The position numbers and the translations under genes were made by a program. Positions 8,038 through 20,876 of a DNA stretch of 64,000 nt are shown one piece after another. The notes beneath the pieces were generated by a model. It searched no databases and was not told where the DNA came from. It saw only the letters and a list, made by a program, of their open reading frames with translations. Origin of the DNA: Bacteroidia bacterium (GTDB lineage Bacteria; Bacteroidota; Bacteroidia; Bacteroidales; F082); assembly GCA_021287165.1 (NCBI GenBank), contig JAJTAY010000013.1:1-64000 (forward strand). Reading direction: 5' to 3'. The first letter of the stretch is position 1, and each line of letters begins with the position of its first letter.

Positions 8038-10917
8038 TTATTTGTCAATAACGTCATAAAACGGATGTTGCTGCAGGTATAAATCATTTCTCCTTGCTTT
8101 CAATTCCCAGCATACTGTTGTATTCGGCGTGCTTGTTTTTATTTTAAACGAGTTCGAATTTGTATTATATTCCTCATAAACTATGGCCTGAACAAATGAG
8201 GTGGAAATGACCGACAGTTGATAACGTATTGTAGTTAAATTATTTACGTGCTGAAAATAAGTTGGCAGTATAATCGTTGCCATGCCATTACCATCTGTTG
8301 TTGTTTTGCCGCTGTAAAAGTTTAATACCTCGTTCGACTCAATTGCCGCATGTTGTAAATACTTGGTGTTGTCGGTCGGGTGATCAATTCTGAATTTTTT
8401 TATCCCAATTGCATTGATATCTTCCTTGAAATCTGTTTCACCGTTGATAATCAATTTACCGGGTGTACCTGAAGGAGTTGGCACGACGCTTATCTGATTA
8501 AAGGTCAAAGATGTCCAATTGCCACTCACCGGACCACTAAACACAGATGGCCCTGTAACTTTCAGTAAATCTGTTATGTCTGTTTCGTCGAGAATGGTTT
8601 TACCCTGCACATTCATGCCGTTGTTTCCCACACCAAGTTGGCCTTGTACATTTACATTGCCATAGAACTTTGATTGGGTATCATACCCAACCCTGAATTC
8701 GCTTGCATTAATTCCAAATATTGAAGAATTCTCTGTTGGATTTTTCTCCACCGAAAATAAACTACCCGTAAAATCTGGGGTAGAAATTGCGATATCAATT
8801 CCCTGACCCAACGAGCCCTTCGGATAGATTTTTGTTGAAAACCCGCTGGCCATGCCGGCAAATTTGAATTCGGTATTTCTGTTATAGTTAAAATAACTGT
8901 CGTTTGTCAATATTTCTGTTTTGGCACTGCCGTTTTCCAATGTTAGCTTGCCGGTTTTTGTTTCTGCTACCGGCTGGGTCATTTCTACCGTGCCGTTAAA
9001 TTTCACTTTTCCGTTAAACTCGGTTTGGTTAGGCGTTTGAATTATGGATGTTGATATGCCTGGATTGGCCGGATTGTTAACTGTTCTTGTATAACTTGAA
9101 TTTGAGGCGTTCCATTTATCCGTCCCGTATTTTTGGTTTGATGCGTTGTATAAGGTGTTTTCAACACTTCCATCATTGGTTATATACTGCCTTGCATAAT
9201 CCCATGAAGAACCATTCGAGGGTATCACTTTGGATGAGGTTATTAACGCATCATTGCCATTCACTTGCCCCAAATATTCTTCCAATAAAAATTTCACATT
9301 GGAATTGGAGAATTCACGGCTTGACTTTCCCGGGCTTTTTGCTACTGAGTGATAAGTGTTTGCATTGGCAGGACTTTGGAATCTGGTGGTTTGTTGCCCT
9401 CCAACGCCACCAGGCGTATAGTTTTTAATAATATTCATTCCGTCAGTCTGGTCCGGAAATACTAACCTATATACCTCACTAATAACCTCATTGCTGAACG
9501 TTGCTTCTTTGATTGGCTTATTGACTGTTGCGCCACCGCCATTTTTATTTTCTTCTTTGGTTATTCTTTTCATAGTCACCGGATCATATTCATCAATGAA
9601 TACTTTCTCCGACACCTGTTCCCCGTTCTCATTGAATATTTTTTCAATCGTTTTAGTTTTGAGCATGCCCTCCTCTTTAATTGTTTCCTTGCGAAGCGCG
9701 CCGTTCAGGAAGGATTTTGTGTTAGTGACTTTTGGTGTGCCGTATTCATAAGAGTAATCGATAACTTCCCAATTCAGTTTGCCTCCATTATCATCATACT
9801 CTGTTACCGTTTCTTTTTTTGAGCTTTGTCCATCCCGGTAGCCATGGCTTTTAAAGTCTTCTGAATTAATTAATTTTCCGGTTGTTTCGTCGTAAATACG
9901 TATTTTCTTTTCCTCAAAAACGTTTGTTTCTCCTCCTCCCAGCAATCCCGATGTGCCTGCCATACCTGATTCATATCTGATAGAGGTTAGCGTTTCGTTG
10001 CCCGAATATGTTTTTACCGTAGTACTGCTTTTACCAACGCCATTCGTCAATGCGGCCCCACCACTTTCTTCCTTAATCGTTTCGGTGGTTTTTTTTCCAT
10101 CTTTATACAGTGTTGTTGTTTCGGTTCTGCTGTAGGAAAGCGCATTCTGCACATCAACCACTTCATTTTTCGAAATTAATTCGTTGGCTTTCTGAACGAT
10201 TGTTGTACTGGTTACAGTGCCAACTTCAATTCCGTTTATGGTCTGAAGGTCAGACCTTGTTTTGGTTATCTCGGTAATACCGGTCTTGTTGTCAATCGTT
10301 TCTTTTACGGTTTCACCATCTGAATTGGTATAAGTTTTTATTGTTTTACCTTCGTTATCAACAATCTGATTTGTTTTTGGCGGCGATGCAACCTGTAATT
10401 CATACCAGGCGGTATCGTTATTCATCATCCTGAGTTTTCCTGTGTTGGGATTCAATACGATTCGGGTAATACCCTGGGAATCTTTTAGTATTAAAGAATC
10501 ACCCTGAATAATATTCGAAAAACCGTTTTCAGATGTCTTTGCATAAAAGGCATAAGGGACACTCAGTAACTGACTTGTTCCTGTGATGCTGTAATTTGTT
10601 CCACCATTGGGGTCCATTTCGGTTTTTATAAAGTAAGGTCCGTTTGACCAATCAATATTTCCAAAACCTTCCCCATTACCTATTTCAATACTAATTAATC
10701 CATTATTGTTGGTGCTAGGTGTTTGTGTCTCCGTGTAAACAACAGTTCCGGCACCAGAGCCTTGCAAAATACTCAGCTTAAGCCCGATCTGTGTATTTAT
10801 GATCAGGTCATTGTTGCTGTTGCGTACAACCGCCTGATAACTCATTTTTTGCGGAGCCTGAGCCCAGATAGTTGCTATAATTAATAAGCATGTCAGTAAT
10901 AATAAAAGCTTTTTCAT
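8038..10917 (-). CDS. Large exported fibre-like protein with a conserved C-terminal domain
   Basis: 959 residues with a signal peptide (cleavage near residue 19, IWAQ). Residues 20-130 form a domain often seen at the start of long Bacteroidota surface proteins (PQKMSYQAVVRN ... LLSVPYAFYAKT). Residues 200-500 are rich in Thr, Lys and Glu with short alternating phrases such as KTTETIKEE, like an extended stalk. The last 90 residues (TTDGNGMATIILPTYF ... RYQLSVI ... VCWELKARRND) match a C-terminal module I know from many bacterial fibre-like proteins. No T9SS tail of its own. The stop is followed by a terminator. It starts 14 nt after the T9SS-tailed gene ends, so they form an operon. The DNA looks more AT-rich than its neighbours. 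Function unknown; adhesin or structural role inferred. Confidence 0.8.
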   Translation of the reverse strand: MKKLLLLLTCLLIIATIWAQAPQKMSYQAVVRNSNNDLIINTQIGLKLSILQGSGAGTVVYTETQTPSTNNNGLISIEIGNGEGFGNIDWSNGPYFIKTEMDPNGGTNYSITGTSQLLSVPYAFYAKTSENGFSNIIQGDSLILKDSQGITRIVLNPNTGKLRMMNNDTAWYELQVASPPKTNQIVDNEGKTIKTYTNSDGETVKETIDNKTGITEITKTRSDLQTINGIEVGTVTSTTIVQKANELISKNEVVDVQNALSYSRTETTTLYKDGKKTTETIKEESGGAALTNGVGKSSTTVKTYSGNETLTSIRYESGMAGTSGLLGGGETNVFEEKKIRIYDETTGKLINSEDFKSHGYRDGQSSKKETVTEYDDNGGKLNWEVIDYSYEYGTPKVTNTKSFLNGALRKETIKEEGMLKTKTIEKIFNENGEQVSEKVFIDEYDPVTMKRITKEENKNGGGATVNKPIKEATFSNEVISEVYRLVFPDQTDGMNIIKNYTPGGVGGQQTTRFQSPANANTYHSVAKSPGKSSREFSNSNVKFLLEEYLGQVNGNDALITSSKVIPSNGSSWDYARQYITNDGSVENTLYNASNQKYGTDKWNASNSSYTRTVNNPANPGISTSIIQTPNQTEFNGKVKFNGTVEMTQPVAETKTGKLTLENGSAKTEILTNDSYFNYNRNTEFKFAGMASGFSTKIYPKGSLGQGIDIAISTPDFTGSLFSVEKNPTENSSIFGINASEFRVGYDTQSKFYGNVNVQGQLGVGNNGMNVQGKTILDETDITDLLKVTGPSVFSGPVSGNWTSLTFNQISVVPTPSGTPGKLIINGETDFKEDINAIGIKKFRIDHPTDNTKYLQHAAIESNEVLNFYSGKTTTDGNGMATIILPTYFQHVNNLTTIRYQLSVISTSFVQAIVYEEYNTNSNSFKIKTSTPNTTVCWELKARRNDLYLQQHPFYDVIDK

Positions 10918-10930
10918 AATTCTGACCTCC

Positions 10931-11428
10931 TTAATTTTTGATTATTTTATATGTTTTTACTGTTTTGTTTTTATAGTTTAAATTCAAAAAATACACGGCC
11001 TTGTGATAGTTATGCATTTCTAAAGGCGTATGACTGCTGTAGATTTTTGAATTCTGCAGCAGTCTTCCGTTCATATCAAAAAGCTGATAGGATAGATCGT
11101 AAAAATTGCCATCATAAACCCGTAAGATGAGAATATCCAAGGTGGGATTAGGGTAAATCGTAGATTTCGGTCCTTTTTCATCGGCTTCATTTACGCCAAC
11201 AACAACAGAAATCTCATAGGGCTGTTGCACACCATGCGCCACCGACCCATTTGTTCCGGTAAAGGTGGTGTACACGAGTTGACCAACAGAATAACTTGCG
11301 GAGCCTCCGCTGCTGACAGCGTTGCCTCCGGTGGTGTTTGCACTTTGCTGCGCCATTATACCGCTTAGCCCTGATAATAAAATGATAAAGGCGCAAAAAA
11401 CCCTTCGTTTTTGTCCAATGTACCGCAT
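10931..11428 (-). CDS. Small exported protein with T9SS type A sorting domain
   Basis: 165 residues: a signal peptide (to about residue 26, GIMAQ), a short Gly/Ser/Thr-rich part (GGNAVSSGGSASYSVGQLVY), and from about residue 90 a C-terminal type IX secretion sorting domain (YPNPTLDILILRV ... YQLFDMNGRLL ... YFLNLNYKNKTVKTYKIIKN). T9SS exports such proteins across the outer membrane and removes the tail. The Ser/Gly N-terminal part matches a short module common in front of these tails. It has almost no domain of its own, so it may be an adaptor or anchor for the fibre-like protein encoded next. Confidence 0.85.
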   Translation of the reverse strand: MRYIGQKRRVFCAFIILLSGLSGIMAQQSANTTGGNAVSSGGSASYSVGQLVYTTFTGTNGSVAHGVQQPYEISVVVGVNEADEKGPKSTIYPNPTLDILILRVYDGNFYDLSYQLFDMNGRLLQNSKIYSSHTPLEMHNYHKAVYFLNLNYKNKTVKTYKIIKN

Positions 11429-12281
11429 TGATATATTGAATTTAAGATTATTCTGTTTTTACTCTATTAGTTTGTTTCTTCCAGACTTTTCGCGGTAAAC
11501 GCCGGAATCTTTCTTATAGTTGAGTCTTCTTTTTCTGATGCTAAATAGCTCAAAAATGATTCATTGAGTATTGATAAATGAATTAATTCCATTCAATAAT
11601 TATTAGCTATTTAAAATTTGCTTGTGTTAGTTTGGTTTACCGGTCTTATCAATTCATTTATTTGAATAACTTAACAATTATAACAATGAATAGCTATTGA
11701 AACAGCTGATATCATGTTATTGATTGTCAGAATTGAAGAACGATCGTCGCTAAAGTGTGTAATTGATTTTTCGTATTCAGGCAAGCTAAAGCCCTGTCAG
11801 TCCCATTAATCGTTATTTGTAGATCATAATCAACTGATATACAGCTTGACTCAATGGGGTTGCCCAGTGAAGGATCAAATATAAGAAAAAATGTTAAAAA
11901 ATGCAAATTTTACTTAGTCCACTTCAGAATGATGGGTATGAGAAAGTTTGCGACTTTAGCCCCAATGCGCTTGTTTTCACCTCCCACTTTCAATGCTTGT
12001 TTTTGTTGCAGGCGATGATTGCAATGGCACTCCATTGATTCATCATGATGTCCTCCTCAACATCTTATAGTGATTTCATGAAAAGATGGGATAAAATGCA
12101 GCAGCATAAAGTACGCTGATATATCAGCTGTAGTCCGCCTGAAATGCGTTCCTTGCGAAGATCTATGAGCCTCTTACTGTCTTATTTAACCGGCTGGGAT
12201 AACTGTTTCTATCAATGATCAACATAAGCCGCTGATAATCCCTACCTTTGCACAGTTTCGGAGCAACCCAAAAATGTGATT
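11429..12281. other. AT-rich 850-bp intergenic region
   Basis: No gene found on either strand. It holds the 5' region of the minus-strand surface operon and of the plus-strand SRPBCC gene. Visible details are a perfect 14-bp palindrome at 12115-12128 (GCTGATATATCAGC) and a -7 box at 12243-12250. The stretch 11920-12060 is less AT-rich and could be a decayed coding remnant, but I cannot name it. Confidence 0.55.
12243..12250 (+). promoter_or_regulatory. -7 box (TACCTTTG) for the SRPBCC/GyrI gene
   Basis: TACCTTTG matches TAnnTTTG and is 31 nt before the ATG at 12282. No clear -33 box. Confidence 0.45.
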
Positions 12282-13295
12282 ATGAGATTTCTTAAGCTCT
12301 TGATTTACGGATTTTTCGCTTTATTGATCCTCGTATTTGCCATCCCGCTGTTTCTGCCGTCATCGATCGAGCTGAGTCACAGCATTAAGATTCAAGCTGA
12401 GGCCCGCCAGGTATTCCGGCTGGTAAATGACTTCGAAAACTGGAAACAATGGAGTCCTTTTCAGCTCGACAATCCCGATGTGCAAGCGCGAATCAGCGGA
12501 ACGGCCTCAGGCGAGGGTAGCCAACTCGTTTACAAAAGCAATACTGCCGGCGACGGGACGATAAGCATCATCGAAAGCCGGCCATACAGCTCAATACGAA
12601 TGATGCTTGGAATGCAAAAAGGCGGCATCGCTGTTGACGAATGGACCTTTGAGCAGCAGAACGACACAGTTCTGGTTACCTGGACATTGAAGCTCAGCGA
12701 GTTAAAATATCCTTTCCACAGGTATTTTGGCTTTTTCAGCCGCAGCCTGATGACTCCTTTTCAGCAGAAAGGATTAGAAAAACTCCGTGAAGTGGCGGTT
12801 CAAATGCCTGGTCTGCTGCCGGTGGATACCATAGATCAGGAAGCTTTTGGGGCAGTGGTAACAAAACCTGCGCCAGCATTGCAGGGGATGTCGGAAGCAT
12901 TATCAACCGCCTCCGCCGAAGTACGCGATTATCTTAACCGTCTCAGGGTAAAACCGGAGGAGGGCTTGGTAGGCATATTCCATGGAATGCAACCGATGCC
13001 GCCTACCGAATCTTTTATCGGTTATCCCGTTTCGGAAGAGACGCGCGAAAGCGGTAAGTTCAGCTATATCGAAGTTTCCGGAGGCAGGGCCATTGCAACT
13101 ACACTCGTCGGAAGCCTCGACGGTAGAAAACGGGCCTACGATGAGCTAAGCCTGTCGCTCCGCGAATTTCGCCTCCAGCGCGACAGCACCAAACCGATGC
13201 TTGAATTGTATTCGCCTGCGCTGGCTGAACCCGGAATCAATCAACCCATGGTTACCAGGTTCGTGGTTTTCTTAAAAGAAAAGACCGGCAACTAA
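12282..13295 (+). CDS. SRPBCC (START-like) plus GyrI-like effector-binding domain protein, membrane anchored
   Basis: 337 residues from ATG 12282; a GTG two codons earlier is less likely. One N-terminal membrane segment (residues 3-26). An SRPBCC/polyketide-cyclase-like ligand-binding domain follows (about 32-170, with FRLVNDFENWKQWSPF and VDEWTFEQQ). Then a GyrI-like/AraC effector-binding domain covers about 180-337 (GAVVTKPAPAL ... GEVS-like strands ... YDELSLSLREFRL). This combination is common in Bacteroidota, and its ligand is unknown. The ABC exporter gene follows after 58 nt on the same strand. Confidence 0.8.
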   Translation: MRFLKLLIYGFFALLILVFAIPLFLPSSIELSHSIKIQAEARQVFRLVNDFENWKQWSPFQLDNPDVQARISGTASGEGSQLVYKSNTAGDGTISIIESRPYSSIRMMLGMQKGGIAVDEWTFEQQNDTVLVTWTLKLSELKYPFHRYFGFFSRSLMTPFQQKGLEKLREVAVQMPGLLPVDTIDQEAFGAVVTKPAPALQGMSEALSTASAEVRDYLNRLRVKPEEGLVGIFHGMQPMPPTESFIGYPVSEETRESGKFSYIEVSGGRAIATTLVGSLDGRKRAYDELSLSLREFRLQRDSTKPMLELYSPALAEPGINQPMVTRFVVFLKEKTGN

Positions 13296-13353
13296 CCGTT
13301 CAAGCGCTAAACTGCACTTCTTTACTCGTTGACTAATAATACTTTAAAATCCT

Positions 13354-15126
13354 ATGAGTCAGAATCAAAAGGCCAAACGGATATCTGCCGAAGGTTTTCG
13401 TAAGCTGCTCTCGCTTCTGCGTTTTGTTTTGCCAAAAAAGTACGCCTTTGCCGGCGGACTGGTTGCTCTCACCATATCGAGCCTCACAACCCTTGCCTTT
13501 CCCATGCTGCTCGGCGATCTGATCAACCTGGCCAATCCGGCGGCCGAACTGGAACGCATCAACCGCATAGCCCTGATACTGCTTGCTGTTTTCGCCTTCA
13601 ACGCAGTCTTTTCCTATTTGCGGATCTATCTGTTCGAAGTGGTTACGCAACACATGCTTGCAGGACTTCGCCAGCAAACCTACAACCACCTCATCCGCCT
13701 GCCGATGAGCTTTTTCTCCGGCCGAAGGGTAGGGGAGCTCAACAGCAGGATATCGGCCGATATTGCCATTCTGCAGGAAACCTTCACCTTCACACTTGCC
13801 CAGTTCGTGCGGCAGATGATCACCATTGTGGGCGGTGTGGTTTTATTGTCAATAATTTCGGTCAAGCTCACCCTTTTCATGCTGATGTTTGTTCCTGTAG
13901 TGGCCATAGGGGCGCGGCTTTTCGGAAAGAAAATACGGGGTATCTCGAAAAATACTCAGGATCAGGTAGCCACTTCCAACATCATCGTCGAAGAAACCCT
14001 TCAGGGCATCAGCAATGTGAAGGCTTACGCCAACGAGCGTTTCGAGCTTGAGCGCTACACCACTTCCACCAATTCCGTTATCGGCATTGCCCTAAAGGGT
14101 GCCAGGCTGAGGGCCTTGCTCATCTCGCTCATCATCTTTGCCCTCTTTGCCACCATCGTAGGAGTCATCTGGTACGGTGTGTTTTTGGTCAACAGGGGCG
14201 AAGGGCTTCAGCCAGGCGATCTGTTTAAGTTTATCCTCTATACCGTATTTATCGGAGCTTCTATATCGGGCCTTGCCGACCTCTACTCTCAGGTGCAGAA
14301 AGCCGTGGGTTCAACGGAAAGCCTGATGGCCCTGTTGGAAGAAAAACCCGAGTTTACGACGGTAGAAGAAAGCGGTTGCGAGCATCAACTGGGCGGAGAA
14401 CTTATCATGGAAAAGGTGAGTTTCCGCTATCCCTCTCGTCCGGAAGTAGAAGTGCTAAAAAATGTCAGCCTGAGCATTCCTGCCGGCAAACGCATTGCGC
14501 TTGTGGGACCTTCCGGGGCTGGAAAAACAACGCTCAGCGCCCTGATTTTCAGGTTTTATGATCCAACAGAAGGTCGTATTCTTTTTGATGGCGTGCCTTC
14601 CACTGAAATACACCCGGCTTGCCTGCGCAGGCAGATGGCTATCGTGCCGCAGGAAGTCATGCTTTTTGGCGGAAGCATAGCCGAAAACATTGCATATGGC
14701 AAACCCGGAGCATCGATGGAAGAAATTGCCGAAGCGGCGCGCAAGGCAAACGCTCTTGAATTCATCGAACGTTTTCCGGAAGGGTTCGCTACCGTTGTTG
14801 GCGAGCGCGGAGTACAGCTCTCCGGTGGCCAACGGCAGCGCATTGCCATTGCCAGGGCCATCTTGCGCAATCCACGCATCCTCATCCTCGACGAAGCCAC
14901 CTCGTCGCTCGACAACATCGCCGAGCGTCAGGTGCAGGAGGCCCTCGAACTGCTCATGCAGGGCCGGACATCCATAATTATTGCCCATCGCCTGAGCACA
15001 GTGCAGCATGCCGACCAGATAGTAGTGCTTGAAGGCGGGCAGATTGTCGAAACGGGTTCACACGCCGCGCTGCTCGGGCAAAATGGCGTTTACGCCCGTC
15101 TGGCCAAAACCCTGGAAAAGACATGA
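13354..15126 (+). CDS. ABC exporter, fused membrane and ATPase domains (MsbA-like)
   Basis: 590 residues. A six-helix exporter domain covers about residues 25-320, with the coupling segment FSGRRVGELNSRISADI near 125. The ATPase domain follows: Walker A GPSGAGKTT near 390, signature LSGGQRQRIAIARA near 490, Walker B ILILDEATSSLD and the switch His (IIAHRLST). It works as a homodimer or half-transporter exporting lipids, peptides or drugs. The human TAP/MDL and bacterial MsbA/BmrA groups look alike at this level, so the substrate is not predictable. Start ATG 13354 gives the usual short cytoplasmic N-terminus. Confidence 0.92.
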   Translation: MSQNQKAKRISAEGFRKLLSLLRFVLPKKYAFAGGLVALTISSLTTLAFPMLLGDLINLANPAAELERINRIALILLAVFAFNAVFSYLRIYLFEVVTQHMLAGLRQQTYNHLIRLPMSFFSGRRVGELNSRISADIAILQETFTFTLAQFVRQMITIVGGVVLLSIISVKLTLFMLMFVPVVAIGARLFGKKIRGISKNTQDQVATSNIIVEETLQGISNVKAYANERFELERYTTSTNSVIGIALKGARLRALLISLIIFALFATIVGVIWYGVFLVNRGEGLQPGDLFKFILYTVFIGASISGLADLYSQVQKAVGSTESLMALLEEKPEFTTVEESGCEHQLGGELIMEKVSFRYPSRPEVEVLKNVSLSIPAGKRIALVGPSGAGKTTLSALIFRFYDPTEGRILFDGVPSTEIHPACLRRQMAIVPQEVMLFGGSIAENIAYGKPGASMEEIAEAARKANALEFIERFPEGFATVVGERGVQLSGGQRQRIAIARAILRNPRILILDEATSSLDNIAERQVQEALELLMQGRTSIIIAHRLSTVQHADQIVVLEGGQIVETGSHAALLGQNGVYARLAKTLEKT

Positions 15127-15180
15127 ATTATTCCGTCCGGAATTCATAATGATTTGAAGAAGCTTTCATTTCAAATCATT
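15123..15180. terminator. Two adjacent hairpins between convergent genes
   Basis: First inverted repeat ATGAATT (15123-15129)/AATTCAT (15141-15147); second AATGATTTGAA (15148-15158)/TTCAAATCATT (15170-15180), an 11-bp perfect stem. No strong T-run follows, so termination is only probable. Confidence 0.45.
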
Positions 15181-15284
15181 TAGGTTGCGCGAATTTCACA
15201 AATCGCGCATACCTATGACGACTGCTGACACGCCTTCCACATCCGCTGCTCACCTTTGCATTAAGGGAATAATGGTTTTTAGGC

Positions 15285-18894
<3,610 letters not shown>

Positions 18895-18918
18895 GCTGAT
18901 TTATTATTAATGGTTTGA

Positions 18919-20184
18919 TTACCAGTCAACTGCTTTGCGTCGAATGGGCATGGTCATGCAGCGAGCCCCACCGCCTCCGCGCGAAAGCTCATCGCCTTCG
19001 ATGGTAATTACATAGCGTTCGTAGTTCTCAGGGTCGGTTTTGCCATTGAGTACATCTTTTGCCCTGATGATTTCGAATCCGTTGCGGTTGAGCTGCTCCA
19101 TGGTGTGAATATTGCGACCGTAGCCGATGACTTTGCCGGGTGCCAGCGCAAAAAAGTTGGCGCCGCTTTGCCACTGTTCCCGTTCCATGGTGTAAAGGTC
19201 GTTGACACCACCGCATAGTATGGGCATAAGGTCGAAGCCAAGGTGTGCCAGAGCGCTGAGCAGGTTTTCTTCCTCCCTGATCTGCGTAACCTTATCGCCA
19301 TCAACCACCACGTGAATGGTGATGTGTCGGCTGGATCGCAGTACAAGAGGTTCAAAAATCATGCACTTATCCTTGTCAAGAAAAGTGAATACCATGTCGA
19401 GATGGATGAACGACTCGGGTTTTTTAGGAAGCTCCTGTAGCAGCAAATGCTTTACGCCGGGTTTTTGTTTCAGATGTTCGATCACGGCGTCGATACCCTG
19501 GCTGGTAGTGCGGTTGCTGATACCGCTCAGGAAAACATCTTCCCTTGCCACAAGCACATCGCCGCCTTCGATGGAAGCCTTGCCGCTTTTGTCGAAAATG
19601 CGAACGGGATTAACCGTTTGTGTTTCGAACATGGGATGAAAATCGAATATAGCTTCCATGATGAGCGATTCACGTTCGCGCACCTTGCTGGCCATCTTGC
19701 TGATAACAATCTTATCGTTCATGGCAAAGGCTGCGTCGCGGGTAAAGAAGAAGTTGGGAAGGGGATGCAGCGAAAAACGCTCGTTATCCAGAAACTTCGT
19801 GAGGGTATTCTTCTCCATCTCCACACCCTCAATAAGCTGGCGGGCCAGCTCGGCGGGCGAAAGGACATCAAGTGTCATGCAGATGTCATCGACGGCTTCA
19901 CTTTTGCATATTTTCGCCAAAAGGCCGCTGCGAACCTTACTATTTTCCAGAATCTCGGCCAAAAGGTCGCGCACTTCAAAAACCTGTGCAAAGCGCTTTA
20001 GCACCGCATTGAACTCGTTGTATTCAGGCAAGGCCACGCTCAGGTTGAGAATGTCGCTGTAAAGTGCGCGCTCGGCATTTTCGGGTGTCATATTTTCCAC
20101 TTCGGCACCCGGTGTGTGTGTAATAACGCATTCCAAAGCGCCTATCTCGCTGTTAAGGCTGGTTTTAATTCGGTCTTTTTTCAT
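18919..20184 (-). CDS. arcA: Arginine deiminase
   Basis: 421 residues. Hydrolyses arginine to citrulline and ammonia. Family hallmarks: FTRDAAF near residue 150, IEGGDVLVA, the catalytic His region SFIHLDMVFTFLD, and the catalytic Cys near residue 409 in GGGGARCMTMPI. No carbamate kinase or ornithine transcarbamylase gene lies next to it, so a complete deiminase pathway is not shown here. The gene heads a minus-strand unit with the glycosyltransferase and ligA. A TAAATTTG box lies at 20235-20242. Confidence 0.95.
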   Translation of the reverse strand: MKKDRIKTSLNSEIGALECVITHTPGAEVENMTPENAERALYSDILNLSVALPEYNEFNAVLKRFAQVFEVRDLLAEILENSKVRSGLLAKICKSEAVDDICMTLDVLSPAELARQLIEGVEMEKNTLTKFLDNERFSLHPLPNFFFTRDAAFAMNDKIVISKMASKVRERESLIMEAIFDFHPMFETQTVNPVRIFDKSGKASIEGGDVLVAREDVFLSGISNRTTSQGIDAVIEHLKQKPGVKHLLLQELPKKPESFIHLDMVFTFLDKDKCMIFEPLVLRSSRHITIHVVVDGDKVTQIREEENLLSALAHLGFDLMPILCGGVNDLYTMEREQWQSGANFFALAPGKVIGYGRNIHTMEQLNRNGFEIIRAKDVLNGKTDPENYERYVITIEGDELSRGGGGARCMTMPIRRKAVDW

Positions 20185-20234
20185 CTTTGATAATCTTTTC
20201 CTGCAGTCGGATAAACAGAGTCCTCACAGAATGG

Positions 20235-20242
20235 CAAATTTA
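20235..20242 (-). promoter_or_regulatory. -7 box (TAAATTTG) for arcA
   Basis: Minus-strand TAAATTTG matches TAnnTTTG, 50 nt before the arcA ATG. No clear -33 box. Confidence 0.4.
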
Positions 20243-20289
20243 GTCCTATTGCGCCTAATTCCTGAAGGGTAACGAATAATTCAAACGGA

Positions 20290-20811
20290 TCATGGTCCGT
20301 CATCGTATAGCTCCAGAAATTCATGCCCGTTGCCGCTGCTTTGCAGAAATCTGACAAAGTCGTCCGTAGCGATGCTCAGGCTGGCTGTGTTGTCGTTGGG
20401 ATGAAAACTGAGACGGGGATAGTTCAGCAGATTTTTGTCAACAAATACGTAAACATGCTTTTCCTTGTCGTTGAGCAGTCCGAAAGGCGAAACACTGCCC
20501 GGACTGAGCCCGAGATACTTTAACATGCGCTCGGGTGAGGCAAAGGTGAGTTTCCCTTGACGCAAACGTAGCTCCAGATCGCGGATATTCAGGTTTTTAA
20601 GACAATGGAACACCACCATATAATGCCTGTTACCTTTGTGATTCCTGAAAAACAGGTTTTTGCAGTGCATGGTCTCGTTCAGATCCCAGAATTGAAGCAC
20701 GTCTTCGATGGTGGGTGTAGGCGGATGATAATGCACATCAAATGGAATTCCGAGCGATTGCAGCGCATCAAACACCTGCTGATGTTTGGGGTTGATTTCC
20801 GTTTGGCTCAT
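20290..20811 (-). CDS. Prolyl-tRNA editing protein, ProX/YbaK family
   Basis: 173 residues from ATG 20811. Stand-alone trans-editing domain that hydrolyses mischarged tRNA (Ala- or Cys-tRNA-Pro in characterised relatives). Recognisable segments are VHYHPPTPTIEDVLQFW, HCKNLFFRNHKGNRHYMVV, the Lys/Arg-rich LRLRQGKLTFASPERM, LGLSPGSVSPFGLLND and VFVDKNLL. An upstream in-frame ATG at 20871 would put the terminator of the preceding gene inside the coding region and adds a non-conserved tail, so it is rejected. The exact tRNA substrate is inferred from the family. Confidence 0.9.
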   Translation of the reverse strand: MSQTEINPKHQQVFDALQSLGIPFDVHYHPPTPTIEDVLQFWDLNETMHCKNLFFRNHKGNRHYMVVFHCLKNLNIRDLELRLRQGKLTFASPERMLKYLGLSPGSVSPFGLLNDKEKHVYVFVDKNLLNYPRLSFHPNDNTASLSIATDDFVRFLQSSGNGHEFLELYDDGP

Positions 20812-20831
20812 AATCTTCAGATTTTGAAGAT

Positions 20832-20859
20832 AAAAGCCGGACTTGGAGGCCCGGCTTTT
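20832..20859 (-). terminator. Terminator after the TolB-like gene
   Basis: AAAAGCCGG / CCGGCTTTT with a 10-nt loop, just past the stop at 20877. A near-symmetrical stem with short T runs. It separates this gene from the editing-protein gene. Confidence 0.75.
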
Positions 20860-20876
20860 CAAATTTTTCAAAGCAT

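Noticed and set aside
20812-20871. Upstream start of the prolyl-tRNA editing gene
   Set aside because: Would place the terminator hairpin (20832-20859) inside the gene and adds an unconserved stretch.
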